This document shows, one piece after another, positions 43,720 to 52,886 of a stretch of 64,000 bases of DNA; within the stretch, counting starts at the first letter, position 1, and the number at the start of each line of letters is the position of its first letter. The position numbers and the translations under genes are program-made. Source of the DNA: Collinsella sp. TM10-22 (GTDB lineage Bacteria > Actinomycetota > Coriobacteriia > Coriobacteriales > Coriobacteriaceae); assembly GCF_003466125.1 (NCBI RefSeq), contig NZ_QSOC01000001.1, positions 297,632 through 361,631 on the forward strand. The letters are read 5' to 3'. The notes beneath the pieces were generated by a model. The model made no database searches. It was not told the origin of the DNA and saw only the letters and a program-made list of their open reading frames with translations.

Positions 43720-43762
43720 GTGTGCCTTTTACAGGAATCTTGCCACTCACCGAATTATTTAT

Positions 43763-43771
43763 TGCTATCAT
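43763..43771 (+). promoter_or_regulatory. Probable adhE promoter, extended -10
   Basis: TTGCTATCAT has the TG-N-TATCAT form 41 nt upstream of the adhE ATG; the start AAGGAGACACAA-ATG has an excellent ribosome binding site. TTGCCA lies 20 nt upstream, over-spaced for a -35. Confidence 0.5.
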
Positions 43772-43811
43772 GCAAGGCGTAGGGTAAATCTCCGATCGCA
43801 AGGAGACACAA

Positions 43812-46460
43812 ATGGTGAAAAAGTCACCGGAAAACACTACTCCCGCAATTGTGGACAATGTAGAGGCGCTTGAGGCTAAGCTCGCTCAGATGCGAGAGGC
43901 CCAGGCGCTTTTTGCTACGTACACGCAGGAGCAGGTCGACAAGATCTTCTACGAGGCCGCCATGGCCGCCAACAAGGCTCGTATCCCGTTGGCGAAGATG
44001 GCCATCGAGGAGACCGGCCGCGGCGTTCTTGAGGACAAGGTCATCAAGAACCACTACGCCGCAGAGTACATCTACAACGCTTACAAGAACACCAAGACCT
44101 GTGGTGTCCTGGAGCGCGACGAGGCCTACGGCATCACCAAGATTGCCGAGCCCATCGGCATCGTGGGCGCCGTCATCCCGACGACCAACCCCACCTCCAC
44201 CGCGATCTTCAAGACGCTGATCAGCCTGAAGACCCGCAACGCCATCATCATCTCCCCGCACCCGGCTGCCGCCAAGTGCACCATCGCCGCCGCCAAGCTC
44301 GTGCTTGACGCCGCCGTCAAGGCCGGCGCCCCCGAGGGCATCATCGGCTGGGTCGATGTCCCCTCCATCGAGCTAACCAACATGGTCATGCGCGACGTCG
44401 ACATCATCCTCGCCACCGGTGGCCCGGGCATGGTCAAGGCTGCCTACTCCTCGGGCAAGCCCGCCCTAGGCGTTGGCGCCGGTAACACCCCGGTCATCAT
44501 CGACGACACCGCCGACGTGCTGCTCGCCGTCAACTCCATCATCCACTCCAAGACCTTCGACAACGGCATGATCTGCGCTTCCGAGCAGTCCGTGACCGTC
44601 ATCGACAGCATCTATGACCAGGTTAAGGCCGAGTTCCAGAAGCGCGGCTGCTACTTCGTCAAGCAGGGTGCCGAGATGGAGGCCCTGCGTGGCGCCATGT
44701 TCAAGAACGGCGCTCTCGATCACCGCATCCCCGGCATGGCTGCCGCCAAGATCGCCGAGCTCGCCGGCATCGAGGTTCCCGCTAAGACCAAGATCCTGAT
44801 CGCCGAGGTCACCTCCACCGATCCGGCCAAGGAGGAGTTCTCCCACGAGAAGCTCTCCCCGGTCCTGGCCATGTATCACGCCAAGGACTTCCAGGAGGCC
44901 GTCGACAAGGCCGAGCACCTGGTGCTCGCCGGTGGCCCGGGCCACACCGCCTCTCTGTACGTGCACCCCGCCCAGGCCGAGAAGATCAGCCTGTTCGAGC
45001 ACGTCATGAAGGCCTGCCGTATCGTCATCAACACCCCGTCTTCGCATGGCGGCATCGGTGACCTGTACAACTTTGGCATGAAGCCGTCTCTGACCCTGGG
45101 CTGCGGCTCCTGGGGCGGCAACTCCGTCTCCGAGAACGTTGGGGTGAAGCACTTGATCAACGTTAAGACTGTGGCCGAGCGCCGTGAGAACATGCTGTGG
45201 TTCCGCGCTCCCGAGAAGGTCTACTTCAAGAAGGGTTCCACGCCCGTCGCTCTCGACGAGCTCGGCACCGTCATGGGCAAGAAGCGCGCCTTCATCGTCA
45301 CCGACCAGTTCCTCTTCAAGAATGGCAACACCCGCGCCATCGAGGCCAAGCTCGACGAGATGGGCATCGCCCACGACTGCTTCTACGACGTCGAGCCCGA
45401 TCCGTCGCTGCAGTGCGCACGTCGCGGCGCCAAGCAGATGGCTCTCTTTGAGCCGGACGTCATCATCGCCGTCGGCGGTGGCTCCGCTATGGACGCCGGC
45501 AAGATCATGTGGATGATGTACGAGCACCCCGAGTGCAAGTTTGAGGACATGGCCATGGACTTCATGGACATCCGCAAGCGTATCTTCACCTTCCCCGAGA
45601 TGGGCAAGAAGGCCTACTTCGTCGCCGTCCCGACCTCTTCGGGTACCGGCTCCGAGTGCACGCCGTTCGCCATCATCACCGACAAGGAGACCGGCATCAA
45701 GTGGCCGCTTGCCGACTACGCGCTGCTCCCCAACATGGCTATCGTCGACGCCGACAACTGCATGACCGCCCCGCGCGGCCTGACCGCTGCCTCCGGCATC
45801 GACGTCATGACCCACGCCATCGAGTCCTATGTCTCCATCATGGCTTCCGACTACACCAAGGGCCTCTCCGAGCGCGCTGCCAAGCTCGTTTTCGAGAACC
45901 TGCCCTCCAGCTTCGAGAACGGCGCCAAGGACCCGCACGCCCGCGAGGAGATGCACAACGCCTCATGCATGGCCGGTATGGCCTTCGCCAACGCCTTCCT
46001 GGGCCTCAACCACTCCATGGCCCACAAGCTCGGCGCCTTCCATCACCTGCCCCACGGCATCGCCAACGCCATCATCCTGACGCGCGTCATGCGCTACAAC
46101 GCCGCCGAGGCTCCCGTCAAGATGGGCACGTTCTCCCAGTATCCTTACCCCAACGCGCTGCACAACTACGCCGAGATGGCCAAGTACTGCGGCATCGAGG
46201 GCAAGGACGACAAGGAGGTCTTCGAGAACTTCATCACGAAGCTCGAGGAGCTCAAGGACTTCATCGGCGTCAAGAAGACCATCGCCGACTACGGTGTTGA
46301 CGAGCAGTACTTCCTCGACACCCTCGACGAGATGACCGAGCAGGCATTCAACGACCAGTGCACCGGCGCTAACCCGCGCTACCCGCTCATGAGCGAGATC
46401 AAGGAGCTCTACCTGGACGCCTACTATGGCCGCGAGCCCCAGGACTACGCCGTCTGCTAG
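43812..46460 (+). CDS. adhE: Bifunctional acetaldehyde-CoA/alcohol dehydrogenase AdhE
   Basis: AdhE reduces acetyl-CoA to acetaldehyde and ethanol, regenerating two NAD during fermentation, and forms filaments (spirosomes). The 882-residue protein has an N-terminal aldehyde dehydrogenase (about 15-440) with the catalytic Cys in NGMICASEQS, a linker, and a C-terminal Fe-dependent alcohol dehydrogenase (about 460-870) with VGGGSAMDAGKIMW and the iron-binding region GLNHSMAHKLGAFHHLPHG. Codon choice looks strongly biased to C-ending codons, as for highly expressed genes. It is followed by a small phosphotransferase-like gene on the same strand. Confidence 0.97.
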   Translation: MVKKSPENTTPAIVDNVEALEAKLAQMREAQALFATYTQEQVDKIFYEAAMAANKARIPLAKMAIEETGRGVLEDKVIKNHYAAEYIYNAYKNTKTCGVLERDEAYGITKIAEPIGIVGAVIPTTNPTSTAIFKTLISLKTRNAIIISPHPAAAKCTIAAAKLVLDAAVKAGAPEGIIGWVDVPSIELTNMVMRDVDIILATGGPGMVKAAYSSGKPALGVGAGNTPVIIDDTADVLLAVNSIIHSKTFDNGMICASEQSVTVIDSIYDQVKAEFQKRGCYFVKQGAEMEALRGAMFKNGALDHRIPGMAAAKIAELAGIEVPAKTKILIAEVTSTDPAKEEFSHEKLSPVLAMYHAKDFQEAVDKAEHLVLAGGPGHTASLYVHPAQAEKISLFEHVMKACRIVINTPSSHGGIGDLYNFGMKPSLTLGCGSWGGNSVSENVGVKHLINVKTVAERRENMLWFRAPEKVYFKKGSTPVALDELGTVMGKKRAFIVTDQFLFKNGNTRAIEAKLDEMGIAHDCFYDVEPDPSLQCARRGAKQMALFEPDVIIAVGGGSAMDAGKIMWMMYEHPECKFEDMAMDFMDIRKRIFTFPEMGKKAYFVAVPTSSGTGSECTPFAIITDKETGIKWPLADYALLPNMAIVDADNCMTAPRGLTAASGIDVMTHAIESYVSIMASDYTKGLSERAAKLVFENLPSSFENGAKDPHAREEMHNASCMAGMAFANAFLGLNHSMAHKLGAFHHLPHGIANAIILTRVMRYNAAEAPVKMGTFSQYPYPNALHNYAEMAKYCGIEGKDDKEVFENFITKLEELKDFIGVKKTIADYGVDEQYFLDTLDEMTEQAFNDQCTGANPRYPLMSEIKELYLDAYYGREPQDYAVC

Positions 46461-46475
46461 TCTTTAGCACGGTTA

Positions 46476-46520
46476 TTTGCGGCGGGGGTGCACGGGTGTA
46501 CGCACGCCCCCGCCGTTGCT
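46476..46520 (+). terminator. GC-rich hairpin after adhE
   Basis: GGCGGGGGTGC ... GCACGCCCCCGCC forms a stem of about 11 bp with one bulged base, followed by GTTGCTTCT. The U-tract is poor; it may reduce rather than stop transcription into the next gene. Confidence 0.45.
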
Positions 46521-46548
46521 TCTATCGCATCGTTGAAAGGATGCAATC

Positions 46549-47313
46549 ATGCTGCTTCCCGATTCCAAGACCGAGCTCGTCCGTCGTGGCAACAAGGTCG
46601 TTTACGACCTGGGCGACAAGATTGTCAAGGTCTTTAACGAGACCAAGCCCGTCTCCGACGTGTTCAACGAGGCTTTGAATCTTGCCCGCATCAATGAGTG
46701 CGGCATCCGCAGCCCCAAGGCGCTCGAGGTTTCTCAGCTCGAGAACGCCAACGGCTGGGCGCTTGTGACCGAGAAGGTTACTGGCACCACCCTCGCCGAC
46801 AAGATGGCTGCCGAGCCCCAGCGCTTTGGTGAGTACCTCGAGATGTTCGTCGACCTCCAGATCGAGATCCATGGCTACACCTCCCCGCTGCTCAACCGTC
46901 AGCGCGATAAGTTCGCCCGCATGATCGACAGCCTTGATCAGCTCAATGCCACCACGCGCTACAACCTTCAGGAGCGTCTGGACGGCATGACCAAGGAGTT
47001 CAAGGTCTGCCACGGCGACTTCAACCCCTCCAACGTCATCGTTGGCGACGACGGTCAGCTGTACGTCTGCGACTGGGCACATGCCACCCAGGGCTCCCCT
47101 GCTGCCGACGTTGCCACCACCTACCTGCTCTTTGCCCTCAGCAGCAAGGACCAGGCCGAGGCCTACCTGGAGCTCTACTGCGACCGCGCCGACATGCCTA
47201 TGCAGGTCGTGCGTCAGTGGACGAGCATCGTCGCCGCTTCCGAGCTCGCTCGTAAGCGCAACGTGAACGATGAGTTCCTTAAGAACTGGATCGACGTCGT
47301 CGATTATCAGTAA
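46549..47313 (+). CDS. APH/choline kinase-like phosphotransferase (TIGR02172-like)
   Basis: The 254-residue protein has the aminoglycoside phosphotransferase/choline kinase fold: a nucleotide-binding N-lobe, catalytic loop VCHGDFNPSNVIV (Brenner motif HGDxxxxN) around residues 155-167, and the metal-binding Asp in LYVCDWAHATQGSPAADVAT. The substrate is unknown; this group occurs in anaerobes and is not known to give antibiotic resistance. It lies 88 nt after adhE behind a hairpin and has its own ribosome binding site (GAAAGGATGCAATC). Confidence 0.8.
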   Translation: MLLPDSKTELVRRGNKVVYDLGDKIVKVFNETKPVSDVFNEALNLARINECGIRSPKALEVSQLENANGWALVTEKVTGTTLADKMAAEPQRFGEYLEMFVDLQIEIHGYTSPLLNRQRDKFARMIDSLDQLNATTRYNLQERLDGMTKEFKVCHGDFNPSNVIVGDDGQLYVCDWAHATQGSPAADVATTYLLFALSSKDQAEAYLELYCDRADMPMQVVRQWTSIVAASELARKRNVNDEFLKNWIDVVDYQ

Positions 47314-47345
47314 TATCTGAGCGATTTATTTCGCATCGGAGGCAC

Positions 47346-47393
47346 AAAAGGGAAACCCCGCAGCTCGCATGGGCCGTGGGGTTTTCCTTTTAG
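47346..47393 (+). terminator. Terminator after the phosphotransferase-like gene
   Basis: GGGAAACCCC ... GGGGTTTTCC, 10-bp stem with one G-T pair, followed by TTTT. A convincing intrinsic terminator on the plus strand. Confidence 0.75.
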
Positions 47394-47422
47394 ATATCGA
47401 GGATGCCACAAGATAATAGGAT

Positions 47423-47459
47423 GGCCCCACATCTCCCCAATCTGGAGAAATGCGGGGCC
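47423..47459 (-). terminator. Probable proS terminator
   Basis: GGCCCC-A-CATCTCC and GGAGA-A-ATGCGGGGCC form a long, slightly bulged stem 35 nt beyond proS. On the minus strand it is followed by ATCCTATTATCTT, only moderately T-rich. Confidence 0.5.
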
Positions 47460-47493
47460 GCCCCGTATATCGAACTACAAGCGAATTCGCCGA

Positions 47494-49215
47494 TTAACGG
47501 CGGGCAGCCTTAACAAGCTCGGCAACCTTGGCGACGATCTCGTCAATCGCCACGTCCTCGCGCTCGCCCGTGGCACGGTCCTTGAGCTCGACGGTGCCAT
47601 TCTTAAGGCCGCGTTTACCAAGCACGACCTGATACGGGAAGCCCATGAGGTCGTTGTCGGCAAACTTAAAGCCGGGACGCTCATCGCGATCGTCGACGAC
47701 GACCTCGATACCCTCGGCGCACAGACCGTCGACGATCTGCTCACAAACGGTAGCGCACTCCTCCTTCTTGGGATCGAGCGGAATCACCGCGACCTCGTAC
47801 GGGGCAACGGAGACCGGCCAGACGATACCGTGCTCGTCGTTATGCTGTTCCACGACGGCAGCGAGCGAGCGGGACACACCAACGCCGTAGCAGCCCATGA
47901 TGAGCGGCTTCTCCTTGCCATCCTCGTCCATAAAGGTGGCACCCATGGCCTCGGAATACTTGGTGCCCAGCTGAAACACCTGGGAGACCTCGATACCGCG
48001 AGCAGCAGAGAGCGGCTTGCCGCAGTGCGGGCAGGGATCGCCGGCAACGACGGTAACCAGGTCGGCCCACTCGTCAACGGTAAAGTCACGCTCGGGGCAA
48101 GCGCCGGTAAAGTGATAGTCAACCTCGTTGGCGCCGCAGGCCCACTGCTTAGACTCACGCAAGCTCTCGTCGCACACCAGACGGATGCCCTCGGGCAGGT
48201 TAACCGGTCCGATAAAGCCCTTATGCAGTCCGTAGGTCTGAAGCTCCTCGTCGGTCATCATGCAATAGCCCTTGCCAAAGACGTGCTCGGCCTTGCAGTC
48301 GTTGAGCTCATGATCGCCCGGGACAATGGCCACGACAGGCTTGCCCTCAGCGTCGATGAGTGCCAGCGACTTGCGCGTGCCGTTCTCGGGGAAGCCGAAG
48401 AACTTTGCAACGGCCTCGATGGTGCCCATGCCCGGGGTCTCGACCTTGGTGAGCGTACCGTCGCCGGGGCCCTCGGTCACGACGACCTTGGTGCTTGCCG
48501 CCTCGTCGTCGGCAGCAAAGCCACAATCGTCGCAGTAGACCAGCGAAGCCTCGCCGGCGTCAGCAAGAGCCATGTACTCGACGGAGGTGTCGCCACCGAT
48601 CTCACCGGAATCGGCGACAACGGGCAGAGCCTTGATGTAGCAGCGCTCGCAGATATTGGCGTACGCCTGCTTCATCTTGTCGTACTCCTCCTGCAGGCTC
48701 TCCTGCGTAGCGGAGAAGCTGTAGGCGTCCTTCATGATGAACTCGCGACCGCGCATCAGGCCAAAGCGGGGACGGAACTCGTCGCGGAACTTATCCTGGA
48801 TGTGATAGAGATTCACCGGCAGCTGCTTGTAGGAACGCAGTTCATTGCGTACCAGGGCGGTCACGGTCTCCTCGTGCGTGGGGCCCAGCACAAACTCACG
48901 ACCGTGACGGTCATCAAAGCGCACGAGCTCCTTGCCATAGGCATCGATGCGGCCGGACTCACGCCATAGCTCAGCATCGACCATAATGGGCATCATGAGC
49001 TCCTGGGCACCGGCAGCGTCCATCTCGTCACGCACGATATTCTCGATCTTGCGGATCGAGCGCCATGCGAGCGGCAGATAGGAATAGAGACCGGCGGCCT
49101 CCTTGCGGATCATGCCGGCACGGAGCAGCAGGCGGTGGCTGGCGAGCTCAGCGTCCGCCGGATCTTCTTTAAGAGTCGGAGCATACAGCTTAGACATATA
49201 CATTGCTCGAGTCAT
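47494..49215 (-). CDS. proS: Prolyl-tRNA synthetase
   Basis: Bacterial-type class II synthetase of 573 residues: motif 1 near the N-terminus, motif 2 (KFRDEFRPRFGLMRGREFIMKD as consecutive segments KFRDEFRPRFGLM and GREFIMKDAYSF), the YbaK-like editing insertion (about 225-400), motif 3 (CYGVGVSRSLAAVVEQ) and the anticodon-binding domain. It starts directly after the ispG stop with GAGGAG as ribosome binding site. Last gene of the long dxr-rseP-ispG-proS block. Confidence 0.96.
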   Translation of the reverse strand: MTRAMYMSKLYAPTLKEDPADAELASHRLLLRAGMIRKEAAGLYSYLPLAWRSIRKIENIVRDEMDAAGAQELMMPIMVDAELWRESGRIDAYGKELVRFDDRHGREFVLGPTHEETVTALVRNELRSYKQLPVNLYHIQDKFRDEFRPRFGLMRGREFIMKDAYSFSATQESLQEEYDKMKQAYANICERCYIKALPVVADSGEIGGDTSVEYMALADAGEASLVYCDDCGFAADDEAASTKVVVTEGPGDGTLTKVETPGMGTIEAVAKFFGFPENGTRKSLALIDAEGKPVVAIVPGDHELNDCKAEHVFGKGYCMMTDEELQTYGLHKGFIGPVNLPEGIRLVCDESLRESKQWACGANEVDYHFTGACPERDFTVDEWADLVTVVAGDPCPHCGKPLSAARGIEVSQVFQLGTKYSEAMGATFMDEDGKEKPLIMGCYGVGVSRSLAAVVEQHNDEHGIVWPVSVAPYEVAVIPLDPKKEECATVCEQIVDGLCAEGIEVVVDDRDERPGFKFADNDLMGFPYQVVLGKRGLKNGTVELKDRATGEREDVAIDEIVAKVAELVKAARR

Positions 49216-50298
49216 TTATTTCTCCTCAATTAGTTTGTCGACCTCGGCCATCAGAGCGTCGACAATTTGATCCTCAGCTACTTTACCAATGATCTGGCCG
49301 TGCGAAAAGAGCAGGCCCTGACCTCGTCCACAGGCAACCCCCAAGTCGGCATCAGAAGCCTCGCCGGGGCCATTGACCGCACAGCCCATCACAGCGATCG
49401 AAAGCGGCGCGGAGTAGTTCTTAAGCCGCTCGGTAACCTCCTCGGCGATTGCGATGAGATTGACCTGGCAGCGCGCGCATGTGGGGCACGAGACAATCTC
49501 GGGGCCACGACGACGCAGGCCCAGCGACTGCAGAATACCCCAAGCGACCGGCGGCTCCTCAACCGGATCGGCCGTAAGCGAGACGCGCATGGTGTCGCCA
49601 ATGCCCTCGGAGAGCAGGATGCCCAGTCCCACCGAGCTCTTGATGGTGCCCTGCAGCTTGGTACCGGCCTCAGTCACACCCAGATGAAGTGGAACATGGG
49701 GAATCTCGCGCGACAGGGCACGATAGGTATCAAGCGTCGTCTGTACACTATGGGCCTTGGCGGAAAGCACGATGTTGGTAAAGCCGCGGTCCTCAAAGTG
49801 CCGCACAAAGCGCTCACTCGACATCACGAGCTTCTCGGGCTGCGTAAGCTCGCCGCGCTCGGCGATATCCTGCTCGAGCGAGCCGGCGTTGACACCGATG
49901 CGAATCGCACAGCCCGCAGCGCCGGCGGCGTCGATGACGGCATCGACCTTAGCCCAATCGCCGATATTACCGGGATTGATGCGCAGCTTGGCGGCACCAG
50001 CCTCGACGGCGCCGATGGCGAGCTTATGGTTAAAGTGAATATCGACAACGATTGGCACCGGAGACTCGGCACAGATGGTACGGAAGCCCTCGAGCGCGGC
50101 TTCGGTGGGTACACTCACGCGCACGATATCGCAGCCCGCCTGTGCCAAAGCGCGGACCTGCCCAAGCGTTGCCTGAGCATCGGCGGTATCGGTGCAGGTC
50201 ATAGACTGGACCACGACCGGCGCGCCGCCGCCGATCTGCACCCCGCCCACATGCACGGGGCGCGTCAGCTCGCGCGGCAAAGAATGGGATAGAGACAA
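49216..50298 (-). CDS. ispG: 4-hydroxy-3-methylbut-2-enyl diphosphate synthase (IspG/GcpE)
   Basis: IspG is the iron-sulphur reductive dehydratase of the MEP pathway. The protein has VVVQSMTCTDTADAQATLGQ near the start and cluster cysteines in CPTCARCQVN and GCAVNGPGEA. The start is uncertain: TTG at 50298, 9 nt after GGGGAG, is chosen; no ATG gives a plausible N-terminus. With dxr two genes upstream, the window shows two MEP-pathway genes around the site-2 protease. Confidence 0.92.
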   Translation of the reverse strand: MSLSHSLPRELTRPVHVGGVQIGGGAPVVVQSMTCTDTADAQATLGQVRALAQAGCDIVRVSVPTEAALEGFRTICAESPVPIVVDIHFNHKLAIGAVEAGAAKLRINPGNIGDWAKVDAVIDAAGAAGCAIRIGVNAGSLEQDIAERGELTQPEKLVMSSERFVRHFEDRGFTNIVLSAKAHSVQTTLDTYRALSREIPHVPLHLGVTEAGTKLQGTIKSSVGLGILLSEGIGDTMRVSLTADPVEEPPVAWGILQSLGLRRRGPEIVSCPTCARCQVNLIAIAEEVTERLKNYSAPLSIAVMGCAVNGPGEASDADLGVACGRGQGLLFSHGQIIGKVAEDQIVDALMAEVDKLIEEK

Positions 50299-50311
50299 TC
50301 CAAGCACTCCC

Positions 50312-51673
50312 CTACAGAATAAATCGAAGGATGTCGGAACGAAGCATATAGACAAACAGCAATGCGAAGAGCGCGACGCCCACATAGCTCACAATCGTCT
50401 GGACCTTGAGCGGCAGCTCGCGGCCAGCAATCTTTTGAATGATCTCAATTAGCAGCTTGCCGCCGTCGAGCGGCGGGATGGGCAGCAAGTTCATAAAGCC
50501 CAGTGAGAACGAAATGAGCGCGGCAAACGACAAGAACGTGATGGGACCGGCAGCAGCTGCCTGCGAGGACATGACGCTAATACCCACGATCGAAGAGGAC
50601 TGATCGAGGATCTCCATCGTGTGCTGCGGCTGGAGTAGGCGAATAACGCCATCCGCGGTCTGCACAACATAGGAGAATGACAGACGTGCCGAGGTGATGG
50701 GGTCCAAACGGACTACCTGCGTAGAGGCATAAACGCCCAGACGTTCGCCCTCTTTGAGTGCGACCGAGGTCGAGCACTGCTTGCCATCGCGCTCATACTC
50801 AATAGCAATATCGTCCTTACCGGCGGCCTTACCGATGGCATCGTAGACGTCCATCCAAGTGGAACATGAGACACCGTCAACCGAAAGGATCGCATCACCG
50901 GACTCGATACCCGCCCTGGCGGCAATAGACCCCTCGTCAACCTGACCGATCACGTTGGTATCGATCGGCACGGTGACACCCGCAATGGAATAGATACTCA
51001 TAAGGAGCAAAAAGCCCGTCAAAATATTGACAATAATGCCCGCGAGCAGCATAAAGGCACGCTTGAGAAAGCCTTGGCCAAGATAGGTGTGCGAACGTTC
51101 TTGCGCAAGGAACTCGGCCTCGCCGCACGGCAGCTCCCACACATCGCCCTCGGCAGTTGAATGTTCGCGATCGAAACGGCGACCGTCAAAGGTGGTATAG
51201 CCTGCCGTGTCTCGCGGCAGCGTCTGATACTTGGTGGGATAGTAGCTCGGCGAGGGCTTCTCCCCTTCCTCATACCAGGGTGCGATGGAGCCCCAGCCCA
51301 GCAATAGGGCGCATGCCTCGAGCACATCCTCCTCGGAAAGCTCGAGCTCGACAGCAAGATCGGCCACGGTCACGCGACCATGACGATAGATAGCCGCAAG
51401 CACGCGATCGGCGCACGAGACGTCGGTCGGGTCCATACCGCAGATGGCAGCGTAGCCACCCAGCAGCAGCGGGGTCACGCCAAACTTGGTTCCAATGCGA
51501 CGCGACGTGTAATGGATGTCAAAGCGGCACGGCAGGCCCAAAAAGAACTCGGTCACACGGACGCCGCAGGCACGCGCCGCCAAAAAGTGGCCGCCCTCGT
51601 GCAAAAACACGAGGACGGAAAGCATCAGCAGGCCCCAAAAGACCGATGAGAGAACGCTCAGAACAGTATCCAT
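50312..51673 (-). CDS. rseP: Site-2 protease RseP family, with winged-helix-like insertion
   Basis: Membrane zinc metalloprotease: HEGGH at residues 25-29 in the first TM helix, GVTPLLLGGY loop, PDZ domain (about 235-330) and NLLPIPPLDGGKLLIEII in the C-terminal TM region. In the family it cleaves anti-sigma factors and other membrane peptides. Between LLLGGYA and GFLKRAFMLLAG, normally a short loop, there are about 115 additional residues (81-197), including RVLAAIYRHGRVTVADLAVE and LSEEDVLEACALLLGWGSI, which look like a winged-helix domain. ATG 51673 is preferred to TTG 51688. Position between dxr and ispG is standard. Confidence 0.88.
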   Translation of the reverse strand: MDTVLSVLSSVFWGLLMLSVLVFLHEGGHFLAARACGVRVTEFFLGLPCRFDIHYTSRRIGTKFGVTPLLLGGYAAICGMDPTDVSCADRVLAAIYRHGRVTVADLAVELELSEEDVLEACALLLGWGSIAPWYEEGEKPSPSYYPTKYQTLPRDTAGYTTFDGRRFDREHSTAEGDVWELPCGEAEFLAQERSHTYLGQGFLKRAFMLLAGIIVNILTGFLLLMSIYSIAGVTVPIDTNVIGQVDEGSIAARAGIESGDAILSVDGVSCSTWMDVYDAIGKAAGKDDIAIEYERDGKQCSTSVALKEGERLGVYASTQVVRLDPITSARLSFSYVVQTADGVIRLLQPQHTMEILDQSSSIVGISVMSSQAAAAGPITFLSFAALISFSLGFMNLLPIPPLDGGKLLIEIIQKIAGRELPLKVQTIVSYVGVALFALLFVYMLRSDILRFIL

Positions 51674-51698
51674 AAAACGAAATAGCAATCCTTATGGG

Positions 51699-52886
51699 TT
51701 AGGAACGGGTTGCGACGAGCACCTGCACAGCCTTTTCACGCGCCCACGCATCGATGTCGCGAAGTTGCTCAAACGAATCGACCGCCTGCATATCGTGAGC
51801 ATCCATGCAGGATTCCACAATGCGATCGATATCGGTAAAGCTGCAGCCATCGTGCAGGAAGGCATCGACGGCGACCTCGTTGGCGGCATTGAGCACGCAC
51901 GGCATGGTGCCACCCGTCTTGCCGGCACGCTCGGCCAGCGCCAGACAGCGGAAGGTATCCATGTCGGCAGCATCAAACGTGAGCTGCCCCAACTCGCGAA
52001 AATCGATACGAGGCGCCGGGGTATCCCAACGCTCGGGATACGAGAACGCGAACTGGATGGGAATACGCATGTCGGAAGCACCGAGATGCGCCATCACGGA
52101 GCCGTCGGCGAACTCGACCATAGAGTGAATCTTGGACTGACGCTGCACGACCACGTTAATGAAATCGAGGTCGCAGTTAAACAGATGCATGGCCTCAATG
52201 CGCTCCAGGCCCTTGTTCATGAGGGTGGCGGAGTCGATGGTGATCTTGGCACCCATGGCCCACGTGGGATGTGCGAGGGCATCGACACGCGTCACGCAAT
52301 CGAGCTCGTCGCGCGTGCGGCCAAAGAACGGACCGCCCGAGCAGGTGAGCCAAATACAATGAGCCTCGCGCGGGTTCTCCCCCAGATAGCACTGGTAAAT
52401 GGCTGAGTGCTCAGAGTCGACCGGAATAAGCTGGCCCGGTTGCGCCAACGGCATAAGCAAGTCGCCACCGACGACGAGGGACTCCTTGTTGGCAAGAGCA
52501 AGGCGCTTATTCGAGGTCAAGGCCGCATGGCTCGCCTCGAGACCGGCAGCGCCCACAATAGCGACGAGCACGCAGTCGACATCGTCGCGACGCGCGAGCT
52601 CGCAAACCGCCTGCGCGCCAACGCCGAGCTTCGTTCCCTCGGGCAACTCCTGCAGCACGGCGTCATCGCCATGAGCGACATCGGCCACGGCAACCGCCGG
52701 AACCGAAAACTCGCGGGCAGCGGCAACGAGCTCCGAGGTGCTGGAATTAACGGACAGCGCCGTCACCTGTAGTCGATCGGCATGCTGACGGCACACATCG
52801 AGTGCCTGGGTGCCGATAGACCCCGTACAACCCAGGATGGCAACACGGAGGCGTCCATCGGGGCCATACGTCGTCTGGAATGACAT
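51699..52886 (-). CDS. dxr: 1-deoxy-D-xylulose 5-phosphate reductoisomerase
   Basis: Second enzyme of the MEP isoprenoid pathway, NADPH and metal dependent. The 395-residue protein has VAILGCTGSIGTQALDVCRQ, the LANKESLVVGG and IPVDSEHSAIYQC segments, and KITIDSATLMNKGLERIEA. The start overlaps the cdsA stop by 1 nt (TAATG). Confidence 0.95.
   Translation of the reverse strand: MSFQTTYGPDGRLRVAILGCTGSIGTQALDVCRQHADRLQVTALSVNSSTSELVAAAREFSVPAVAVADVAHGDDAVLQELPEGTKLGVGAQAVCELARRDDVDCVLVAIVGAAGLEASHAALTSNKRLALANKESLVVGGDLLMPLAQPGQLIPVDSEHSAIYQCYLGENPREAHCIWLTCSGGPFFGRTRDELDCVTRVDALAHPTWAMGAKITIDSATLMNKGLERIEAMHLFNCDLDFINVVVQRQSKIHSMVEFADGSVMAHLGASDMRIPIQFAFSYPERWDTPAPRIDFRELGQLTFDAADMDTFRCLALAERAGKTGGTMPCVLNAANEVAVDAFLHDGCSFTDIDRIVESCMDAHDMQAVDSFEQLRDIDAWAREKAVQVLVATRS

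Larger units (their letters stand above)
43480..43811. other. Intergenic region between the transposase gene and adhE
   Basis: 330 bp: to about 43607 a transposase leader with CCAATGAGCGG at 43562 (a REP fragment), then the right REP block (43608-43661), then the adhE control region with two LacI-type operators (43690-43719), an extended -10 (43763-43771) and AAGGAG before the ATG. No coding potential recognised. Confidence 0.7.
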
